Shown one piece after another: positions 61,401 through 64,000 of a stretch of DNA of 64,000 bases. Source of the stretch: Echinometra lucunter (Eukaryota; Echinodermata; Echinoidea; Camarodonta; Echinometridae). The stretch is from positions 25,031,882 to 25,095,881 of the forward strand of contig CM057165.1 of the NCBI GenBank assembly GCA_029962745.1. Reading direction: 5' to 3'. A program made the position numbers and the translations under genes. Within the stretch, counting starts at the first letter, position 1. The number at the start of each line of letters is the position of its first letter. The notes beneath the pieces are model-generated. The model searched no databases. It worked only from the letters and a program-made list of their open reading frames with translations, and was not told the origin of the DNA.

Positions 61401-64000
61401 GACATTCGCATCCTTTGCAAATCATTCCGTGCCCCATGAAAACCACACTCTATCATTTTCCTTTGTTACCCATTTCTTATTTTTGTCCTTAAGCTGTCCC
61501 AATTTCATTTTCCCTACCATTTTCTTATCTTCTTTTGCTTCTTTTCTACAATATATCTTATTTTTCTCTATATTTTGTCTTCTGTATTTTCTACTATTGT
61601 ATTTCCTTTTCTTTTGTATGCTTTCTATTGTCTTTTTTTTTTCAATCTTTGTCAGCTCTGTGCCATTTTTGTTTATTCTTTTCTTTATTAGCCACTTCCG
61701 CTATGACCACTTAATACCTACTTGAAAGCACTTATACCACATCCACTTATTTCCGACTGCTATCATTATTGTTTATTGTTAACACTTTACCATTCCTACT
61801 ATTTGCATTTTATATTTGGTACGATGAGAGTTCAGACTTGTGAAGAATAATTCATGACTGTTATTTCTGTCCAAGATCTGTGGTTCACATGAAGAACTGT
61901 CAGTATGTTGTTAACTGTGATGTCTGCATATGCGAGACAAATCCAGATTCTAAGGTCCCCAAAGGGTCAACTCGATAATTAGCTTTAACTCTCACTCCTC
62001 CGTACCAATTGAGACACCAGCCTAATCTCTCCTATGCAAGATGTGATGATTTCCTTCACAAAAATCTAGGAACTAGTTGTGAAATCACAACAAGTCCCTC
62101 TCTAAAACTGATTGTTTTTCCACATGACATGCAGCCGATGCTTGAGTTGTGTTAAAACATTCAATTCTTGCGCTGATTGTTTGGCCAGATCTGTGAGAAC
62201 ACAAGCCGCATTGTGTCCCGTCTCACATAGAATGATAAGTGCCGGTTAATGTTTGATTGGTGGTATGTTATGTTGCAATGCTGGAATGATTGCATGACTG
62301 CAACATGATGACTAACATGTGATTTTGGAAGCTTTGAAATGGGATGTGGTTAGGATCCGTGTTATTTTGTGTTTAAAAACGGATTTTGCATCATAACAAC
62401 AATAACTGAGGAAAGAAGAAAAGAAGGAAAGGTGTTTACAGAGTGGTATTGATAGAAGCTGTTTCTTTCCCCCTGGTTCAATGACGATACAGGTACACGG
62501 AAGGAAAAATTAGAAGTCTGTCAATGAACCTCACTCGTCAATAGGGCTGCAATACAAACAGATCATTCTAGGAAACTAAGTTTTTCTAGCTCATCTCTTC
62601 TTGCCATATCACAAACTTGTAATTCTTGGGGTGATCGATCACTTCAATATGCTGGACCATTCCTATGGAATAAGCTCCCACTAGATATTCGTAATCTATC
62701 CTCTCTCTGTAACTTCAAGGCCTCACTAAAAACCTGGTTATTTAGACAAGCTATTTCATGAACGTAACCTTTATCTCGTTTCTCTTATTTGTGTCTGTTT
62801 TCTATCTCCTTTTCAGTGTGCCATGAGCATCTACTCATGATGGATACCAGTGCATTACAAGTGTTCATATTATTTATTAATATTATTATTATTATTATTA
62901 TAGTCTCTTCCCCAAACTGCAGCTGGTCTGATGCCCACAGACCCCAATAATTTTTTTTTACCTTCAATTGCCAGGATATTAACCCAATGAATACTATAAA
63001 GCCCATGGTGACTTATGCTGGGGTTTGTGGAAAATGCATGTTAGCTGAAAATCAAATTGTATACAGTGGGTTAGGATGTTGTTATCTATGCTTGATTTCA
63101 CAAATATTACATTTTTGTTGTTGTTGGTAATTCTTGTGCAGTAATTAATGATTAGAAATGGACAGTACTTTCAAATTAAAAGCGTTGCAAGTTGCACAAT
63201 TAGATATGGGAAGAAAACAAATCTGTTGTAGAAATGTGGAATTTTAGACAACAAAATTAAATCATAAATCAAACATTTTTGGTGCATCCCTTTTTTGCTC
63301 CTGATGAGATTGAAATGCTATGGTCAGACATAGGTCTAACTTTGTACATGTATGCCTACATGTTGCTTAAATTCTGTCTTTGCTGATAAACAAAATCTGT
63401 TTCAAATAAATGTCACTTATTGGACCAATTTCCACCTTGCGATACCAACTTTGATCACAATTTGTCTTCCTGATCTAATATATTAGGTGAAATTCAAGGA
63501 ACATGTTGCTAATAGCTTTGCCACATTACACACCATTTCAGACGTTTTGACAAACAACCCTTGTTGCAAAACATGATGAGGATTCTCAGCTTTTGCAGCA
63601 GTAGACATTGCAGTGGTTTTTGCTCATGTATACTGTAAAAAGACATGTTTAAAATGTATTGCTGTTATGTGCTGTAGCAGAAACAGATCATACCCAGTTC
63701 CCCAAAATATTTTCATATATGATACACATTCTCTATACTGAAATAATGTTTTTGTAGTTTTTGGTTTCTCATCAGAAACATATATGTATTGTGCTTGAAC
63801 TGATATATCATTATTATTCATTTGATACTTTTTGGCTGTAAATAAAATTTGCTTTTGTTTCTGGATGGGTCCTGAATATCTATTTTGAAAATCTGTCATT
63901 TGATGATTATGGCTTTGAAAATTGTGCTATCAGTAACTTTTGTTTCATCATCATTTTCTCCAGAAGGCCTGATTTCATGAAAGAGATGAAAATAATGTCA
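28631..64000 (+). CDS. DDR: Discoidin domain receptor tyrosine kinase (gene span, 3' end outside window)
   Basis: Collagen-activated receptor tyrosine kinase of the plasma membrane. Joining 13 exons gives 2034 coding bases (678 residues) with one frame and GT-AG introns throughout. Domains: signal peptide about 1-26; discoidin domain 32-192 with four cysteines (32, 78, 184, 192) as in the family; DS-like domain about 201-366; Ser/Thr-rich stalk 367-439; transmembrane helix 440-465; cytosolic juxtamembrane 466-608 with NPTY (510-513) and the DDR-typical HYAETDLINIQGV segment (566-578); kinase from about 609 with glycine loop GEGMFGEV (616-623) and VAVK lysine 655. Possible N-glycosylation sites are Asn56, 99, 263, 280 and 412. 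Vertebrate DDR1/DDR2 are about 850-910 residues, so roughly 200-250 residues (most of the kinase) lie beyond 64000. I cannot assign it to DDR1 or DDR2; it is probably a pre-duplication invertebrate DDR. Confidence 0.95.
29982..30343 (+). mobile_element. hAT-like MITE, copy 1, with 8-base target duplication
   Basis: The element starts CATGGTTCTCGCCAG and ends CTAGTGAGAACCCTG, an imperfect inverted pair. The 8 bases CTCATACC occur directly before (29974-29981) and after (30344-30351). Eight-base duplications and CAGGGTTCTC-like ends are characteristic of hAT elements. The subterminal GGTTCC/GGAACC words are repeated. It has no transposase. It is nearly identical to 37065-37433. Confidence 0.9.
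30571..31060 (+). mobile_element. TTAA MITE family A, copy 3
   Basis: Complete copy with ends TTAA-AGGCATTGGTTAAC and GTTAACCAATGCCT-TTAA (inverted ends of about 16 bases). TTAA lies at 30571-30574 and 31057-31060. It is the best-preserved copy and defines the family at 490 bases. Confidence 0.92.
31397..31887 (-). mobile_element. TTAA MITE family A, copy 4
   Basis: Complete copy in the opposite orientation to copy 3, only 336 bases downstream. The ends are TTAA-AGACATTGGTTAAC and AGCCAATGCCT-TTAA. Transcribed together, copies 3 and 4 could form a long RNA stem. Confidence 0.9.
31890..33205. other. Intron 1 sequence without recognisable element
   Basis: AT-rich intronic DNA. Nothing was recognised apart from a short (TTTTA)n tract near 32828. 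Confidence 0.5.
33211..33480 (+). mobile_element. tRNA-derived SINE
   Basis: The head has RNA polymerase III box A (TGGCTCAGTGG at 33217) and box B (GGTTCGAATCC at 33261). The first and last bases of the head (GGTGTTG / TGGCACC) can pair like an acceptor stem, but the anticodon and T arms do not pair properly, so this is not a working tRNA. A body of about 190 bases follows, then an (ATT)n tail at 33467-33478. It is related to the element at 53553-53915. Confidence 0.85.
33490..34355. other. Intron 1 sequence without recognisable element
   Basis: AT-rich DNA with T-runs at 33858-33871 and 34228-34241. No exon was recognised. Confidence 0.5.
34361..34455 (+). mobile_element. Tiny TTAACCC MITE family C (about 95 bases), copy 1
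   Basis: It begins TTAACCCATTGAGCC and ends TTCATTGGGTTTATAA. It aligns over its whole length with the inverted copy at 55386-55480, sharing GCCTGAGATAACT and GTCTATGG, and with 62979-63074. The right TTAA is altered here. Confidence 0.75.
35140..35639. other. Assembly gap (500 N)
   Basis: Exactly 500 unknown bases, a conventional scaffold gap size, so the true length is unknown. It lies inside DDR intron 1. Open frames spanning it are meaningless. Confidence 0.99.
35640..37055. other. Intron 1 sequence, pyrimidine tracts only
   Basis: It contains a CT-rich tract at about 36530-36670 and a short (GTT/GTG)n run at 36724-36760. No exon was recognised. Confidence 0.5.
37065..37433 (+). mobile_element. 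hAT-like MITE, copy 2, with 8-base target duplication
   Basis: Near-identical direct copy of 29982-30343, 7 kb downstream. The target duplication is TGTACATG (37057-37064 and 37434-37441), different from copy 1, so the two inserted independently. It lacks a transposase. Confidence 0.92.
37446..37575 (+). repeat. (CT)n microsatellite
   Basis: Two CT-rich runs separated by a GTGTGTCTTTATGTACATG-like spacer. The right run is mixed CT/CTTT. Confidence 0.9.
37580..39245. other. End of intron 1, few features
   Basis: It holds a T-run followed by a G-run (38008-38025) and a fragment (about 38420-38465, CGCCCTTCTGGCTCTG) related to one arm of the palindrome at 42877-42968. No exon was recognised until exon 2. 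Confidence 0.5.
39250..39361 (+). CDS. DDR: DDR exon 2: start of discoidin domain
   Basis: Acceptor CTCTGCAG at 39249 and donor GTTGGT at 39362. It encodes residues 30-67, including TCRYPLGM, then QLSASSIY and NNTLSF. CRY-LGM and the SASS loop are hallmarks of DDR discoidin domains. Cys32 is the first of the two disulfide partners. Asn56 lies in an N-N-T sequon. Phase 1 in, phase 2 out. Confidence 0.95.
41555..41710. mobile_element. Foldback MITE (CAGGGCCC family), copy 1
   Basis: The ends are CAGGGCCCTCTTTCATAAAA and the inverted TTTTATGAAACAGGACCCTG. The inner arms contain GTTATCAGTAATAACTGC and its near-complement. The related copy at 48733-48863 shares the centre CATGACAAATTTACTC/ATGCAAGGATTT. 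Confidence 0.75.
42877..42968. repeat. Imperfect palindrome of about 92 bases
   Basis: The arms are GTATATATCGTCTGTTTGAA with ACCAGAAGGGTGCTAA, and the near-complementary TTAACGCCCTTCTGGC with TCCGAACAGACGATACAC. This is probably a short hairpin MITE. Single-arm relatives lie at about 38420 and possibly 1618. Confidence 0.75.
43171..43408 (+). CDS. DDR: DDR exon 3: core of discoidin domain
   Basis: Acceptor CCCCAACAG at 43170 and donor GTATAT at 43409. Residues 67-146 include GAGAWCPV (Cys78), EYLQVDL, STQGRWD and FRLELSRDGGKTW, all expected strand and loop motifs of the DS fold. Arg111 and Glu119 align with collagen-contact residues Arg105 and Glu113 of human DDR2 (recalled alignment). Asn99 is in an N-L-T sequon. 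Phase 2 in, phase 0 out. Confidence 0.97.
43633..43780 (+). CDS. DDR: DDR exon 4: end of discoidin domain
   Basis: The acceptor is CTTCAG at 43632; the preceding intron is only 224 bases. The donor is GTAAGT at 43781. Residues 147-196 include VFDGNRD, PPIVAQVLRIIPV and VCLRIELYGC, with Cys184 and Cys192 closing the two domain disulfides. Phase 0 in, phase 1 out. Confidence 0.97.
43781..48235 (+). other. DDR intron 4 (4.5 kb)
   Basis: Mostly unremarkable AT-rich DNA. It contains a purine-rich GA tract at about 45150-45560 and the long hairpin at 47845-48068. A fragment near 43975 (GGGCCAGGTCCTGAGGATTA) resembles part of exon 4 (43695-43715), possibly a decayed partial exon duplication. An open frame at 45720-45959 has no splice support as an exon. 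Confidence 0.6.
47845..48068. mobile_element. Long hairpin element (224 bases)
   Basis: The two arms of about 100 bases are inverted copies of each other. One contains GTCAACTCTATTCCGAGTTA and the other its near-complement around 48025. The outer ends are TCAAATTTGTCTTG and CAAGGGAAATTTGA. It consists almost entirely of self-complementary sequence and encodes nothing. Confidence 0.85.
48236..48413 (+). CDS. DDR: DDR exon 5: first half of DS-like domain
   Basis: Acceptor TTCTTCCAG at 48235 and donor GTAAGC at 48414. Residues 196-255 include YSMPIGDSRGEY, MYDGYTFEG and GLGQLTDGMLG, matching the DS-like domain packed against the discoidin domain in DDR proteins. There is no cysteine. Phase 1 in, phase 2 out. 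Confidence 0.95.
48733..48863. mobile_element. Foldback MITE (CAGGGCCC family), copy 2
   Basis: It lies in intron 5, only 46 bases before exon 6. The ends are GGCCCCATCTCATAAAA and TATATGAAACGGGGCCCTG. It is shorter than the copy at 41555, with a partly deleted right arm. Confidence 0.7.
48909..49243 (+). CDS. DDR: DDR exon 6: second half of DS-like domain
   Basis: Acceptor T-run then CAG at 48908; donor GTACGT at 49244. Residues 255-367 include YEWVGWRN, IFEFDSLRNF, VRKGHYSPRSVY, QWLKVKLY and GKWILISEVSFES, the typical end of the DS-like fold. No cysteine is present where vertebrate DDRs have a disulfide pair (Ser305-Phe306 and Val348 regions). Asn263 and Asn280 are sequons. Phase 2 in, phase 1 out. 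Confidence 0.97.
49292..49782 (+). mobile_element. TTAA MITE family D, copy 1 (intron 6)
   Basis: The ends are TTAA-AGGGGGTACCCAATG and CATTGTGTAATCACT-TTAA, which pair imperfectly as inverted repeats. TTAA lies at both borders (49292-49295 and 49779-49782). The interior holds a strong palindrome at 49469-49507. An inverted copy lies in intron 10 (58682-59169). Confidence 0.88.
49469..49507. repeat. Palindrome with two TGACGTCA sites
   Basis: GTACCCACTTTGACGTCA, an AAA centre, and TGACGTCAAAGTGGGTAC form a perfect 18-base dyad. TGACGTCA is the canonical CREB/ATF recognition word. The palindrome is part of the family D MITE and is decayed in the other copy. Confidence 0.8.
49783..51170 (+). 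other. Rest of DDR intron 6
   Basis: AT-rich DNA with no element or exon recognised. Confidence 0.6.
51171..51242 (+). CDS. DDR: DDR exon 7: extracellular stalk
   Basis: Acceptor CTTACACAG at 51170 and donor GTTTGT at 51243. It encodes residues 367-391, with DIPANYDTSTATYDTPVVGP. The segment is low-complexity and rich in Thr, Pro and Asp, as expected of the extracellular juxtamembrane linker. It is 72 bases with phase 1 on both sides, so it can be skipped in frame. Confidence 0.85.
53553..53915 (-). mobile_element. tRNA-derived SINE, reverse orientation
   Basis: Read on the minus strand, the head has TGGTCTAGTGGATATG (box A) and GAGTTCAAATCCC (box B). The body shares AGCGCCT and CCACTCTCCACCCAGGTG with the SINE at 33211. 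The (ATT)n tail lies at 53557-53575. It is inserted in intron 7 antisense to the gene. Confidence 0.88.
54001..55027. mobile_element. Tandem-repeat TIR element rich in AGGTCA
   Basis: The ends are TATTCCTCCGC and the inverted GCGGAGGCATA. After a GTCTGTCCGTCTGTCC tract come about six units of 143-150 bases. Each contains CATGTATGCATATGG, GGGACAATGATCTGATTAGA and one to three AGGTCA words, then CGATAACT. Similar GTCCGTCC/AAGGTCAAAGGTCA repeats are familiar from other marine invertebrate genomes (general knowledge). No protein is encoded. Confidence 0.8.
55199..55309 (+). CDS. DDR: DDR exon 8: extracellular stalk
   Basis: Acceptor ATTACTCAG at 55198 and donor GTAAGA at 55310. It encodes residues 391-428, with HTTVSTTDADHVIPQTGNGT, a Thr-rich linker likely O-glycosylated; Asn412 is an N-G-T sequon. 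It is 111 bases with phase 1 on both sides, so it can be skipped in frame. Frame continuity and composition support it; the stalk is poorly conserved in the family. Confidence 0.85.
55386..55480 (-). mobile_element. Tiny TTAACCC MITE family C, copy 2 (intact)
   Basis: 95 bases bounded by TTAACCCGTTGG and CTCAATGGGTTAA, with TTAA at both borders. It is the inverted homologue of 34361-34455 and 62979-63074. It lies in intron 8, 76 bases after exon 8. Confidence 0.85.
55481..56201 (+). other. Rest of DDR intron 8
   Basis: It contains a (GAT)n-like stretch at 55660-55800. A GC-richer patch at 55950-56040 includes GGTCCGGTAGAAATCCCTCC; no exon was called there. Confidence 0.55.
56202..56540 (+). 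CDS. DDR: DDR exon 9: transmembrane helix and cytosolic juxtamembrane
   Basis: Acceptor AACTACAG at 56201 and donor GTGAGT at 56541. Residues 428-541 contain the transmembrane helix (440-465, core VVVTVLLLLVLLFALLLFLY), a basic stop-transfer YRRKYIKLK, then a Gly/Asn/Thr-rich stretch, RRSNPTYQI (NPxY at 510-513), YHVIDNMM and the acidic AESEDELDN. Leucine-rich DDR helices self-associate in the vertebrate proteins. NPxY is a PTB-domain docking form, as in DDR1. GC content is clearly higher than in neighbouring DNA. Phase 1 on both sides. Confidence 0.97.
56541..57299 (+). other. DDR intron 9, left part
   Basis: No element was recognised before the family B MITE at 57300. Confidence 0.6.
57300..57716 (-). 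mobile_element. piggyBac-like MITE family B, copy 3 (intron 9)
   Basis: Complete inverted copy of 5817-6233: TTAACCCATTCGTGACAG at the left, CTGTCACGAATGGGTTAA at the right, and TTAA at both borders. It ends 58 bases before exon 10. Confidence 0.92.
57775..57881 (+). CDS. DDR: DDR exon 10: cytosolic juxtamembrane
   Basis: Acceptor CCTTTCCAG at 57774 and donor GTAAGA at 57882. Residues 541-576 include RIYAEPENPTCTYKD and LLQHYAETDLINIQ. The last part is strongly typical of DDR1/DDR2 just before the kinase, the region that autoinhibits the kinase in DDR1. Tyrosines 548, 558 and 567 are candidate phosphosites. Phase 1 in, phase 0 out. Confidence 0.96.
57892..58026. mobile_element. Hairpin MITE (GGGTTGCGTTTCACG ends)
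   Basis: The arms are GGGCTGTGTTTCACGAAACC, GTCATAAGTCTAA and GGACATCCCAT, with their inverse from 57978 onward. The stem covers nearly the whole 135 bases around a short centre. It starts ten bases after the exon 10 donor. Confidence 0.85.
58514..58639. mobile_element. Hairpin MITE (GGGTGTAACATAAA ends)
   Basis: GGGTGTAACATAAAAAATAC plus AATCAATCTTAC is matched by the inverse at 58604-58639. An inner self-complementary word is ACGATTGATATCAATCGT. It has no coding content. Confidence 0.85.
58682..59169 (-). mobile_element. TTAA MITE family D, copy 2 (intron 10)
   Basis: Inverted homologue of 49292-49782. The ends are TTAA-AGTGATTACACAATGG and GGGTACCCCCCC-TTTAA, with TTAA at both borders. 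Divergence from copy 1 is moderate, mostly point changes. The CREB-type sites of copy 1 are partly lost here. Confidence 0.88.
59170..59641 (+). other. End of DDR intron 10
   Basis: No element was recognised; there is a T-run at 59419-59438. Confidence 0.6.
59642..59779 (+). CDS. DDR: DDR exon 11: kinase start, glycine loop
   Basis: Acceptor TTTACCACAG at 59641 and donor GTAGGT at 59780. Residues 577-622 include GVSGNTIYGVP (NTY-VP typical of DDRs) and LNFLELLGEGMFGE, the ATP-binding glycine-rich loop. The exon starts and ends in phase 0; the glycine loop continues with EVHLC in exon 12. Confidence 0.97.
59780..60537 (+). other. DDR intron 11
   Basis: 758 bases, AT-rich. No element was recognised. 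Confidence 0.7.
60538..60668 (+). CDS. DDR: DDR exon 12: kinase N-lobe with beta3 lysine
   Basis: Acceptor ACATACAG at 60537 and donor GTGAGT at 60669. Residues 623-666 are VHLCEAEDIQ, the longer beta2-beta3 insert characteristic of DDR kinases, then LVAVKMLRKDASKNAR with catalytic Lys655. Phase 0 in, phase 2 out. Confidence 0.97.
61140..61450. mobile_element. TIR element, about 310 bases
   Basis: The left arm AATGCGGTTTTCACGGGCAC, with GAAGGATGCGAATATTGAAA, is matched by the inverse on the right (GACATTCGCATCCTTTGCAA and GTGCCCCATGAAAACCACAC). It is CpG-richer than its flanks. Exact borders and target site are uncertain. Confidence 0.7.
62528..62905 (+). mobile_element. 5'-truncated LINE, reverse transcriptase C-terminal end
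   Basis: One frame is open from 62528 to a stop at 62759-62761. It reads SLQYAGPFLWNKLPLDIRNL, then SSLCNFKASLKTWLF. The pattern S-x-x-Y-A-x-x-x-W-N-x-L-P, followed by F-K-x-x-L-K-x-x-L-F, is the usual C-terminus of ORF2 in many CR1/L2/Jockey-like LINEs. A short 3' region and an (ATT)n tail (about 62876-62900) follow. Only the last part of the element is present. Confidence 0.8.
62979..63074 (+). mobile_element. Tiny TTAACCC MITE family C, copy 3
   Basis: It begins TTAACCCAATGAATAC and ends ACAGTGGGTTAG. It is homologous along its length to 34361-34455 but more diverged, and the right TTAA has become TTAG. Confidence 0.7.
63075..63955 (+). other. End of DDR intron 12
   Basis: AT-rich DNA with no element recognised before exon 13. 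Confidence 0.6.
63964..64000 (+). CDS. DDR: DDR exon 13 (partial): kinase helix C region
   Basis: The acceptor is TTCTCCAG at 63963. Residues 666-678 read RRPDFMKEMKIMS, matching the helix C start of DDR kinases (F-x-K-E-x-K-I-M-S). The catalytic helix C Glu is probably one of the glutamates in this stretch. A second AG three bases later (AAG at 63964-63966) would remove one Arg. The exon runs off the window. Confidence 0.93.

Larger units (their letters stand above)
60669..63963 (+). other. DDR intron 12 (3.3 kb)
   Basis: It contains a TIR element (61140-61450), T/CT-rich DNA around 61450-61700, a LINE 3' fragment and a tiny family C MITE. No further exon was recognised. Confidence 0.75.

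Noticed and set aside
1..64000. Prokaryotic-type systems (CRISPR, operons, phage or defence islands)
   Set aside because: Introns, SINE/LINE/MITE content and the DDR gene show metazoan nuclear DNA. The only regular repeats are minisatellites and transposon arrays, without spacer diversity.

Overview
This is animal (metazoan) DNA. It is AT-rich, has large introns, many short transposon relics, microsatellites, one 500-base run of N, and the recurring word TACATGTA, which is common in marine invertebrate genomes. I would guess an invertebrate deuterostome such as an echinoderm, but only the presence of a discoidin domain receptor gene and the general texture support this; the species is not determined.

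The one gene I can recognise with confidence lies on the + strand from 28631 to beyond the end of the window. It encodes a discoidin domain receptor (DDR), a collagen-sensing receptor tyrosine kinase. Thirteen coding exons are visible, all with GT-AG introns and a continuous frame, giving the first 678 residues. In order these are a signal peptide, a discoidin domain (DS), a discoidin-like domain (DS-like), a Ser/Thr-rich extracellular stalk, one transmembrane helix, a long cytosolic juxtamembrane region with an NPxY motif, and the start of the kinase domain with glycine loop and beta3 lysine. The rest of the kinase lies downstream.

Positions 1-28630 hold no gene I can name. There is one small exon-like open segment near 1.5 kb and a probable 5' leader of DDR in the last kilobase before the start codon. 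The rest is intergenic or upstream-intron DNA with mobile element copies.

The non-coding DNA is dominated by short non-autonomous DNA transposons (MITEs), many complete to their ends. Five unrelated families insert at TTAA or look as if they do. Others are a hAT-like family with perfect 8-base target duplications, a TAA-flanked PIF/Harbinger-like element, a TA-flanked pogo/mariner-like element, and a TIR element carrying a Myb/SANT-like open frame. There are also several hairpin elements, two tRNA-headed SINEs and fragments of that family, a LINE 3' relic, and a 1-kb tandem element rich in AGGTCA direct repeats.

I found no operon-like, CRISPR, phage or other prokaryotic system. The most interesting points are the cysteine-free DS-like domain, the in-frame skippable stalk/transmembrane exons, the NAGNAG acceptor at the last exon, and the inverted MITE pair that brackets exons 7-10.
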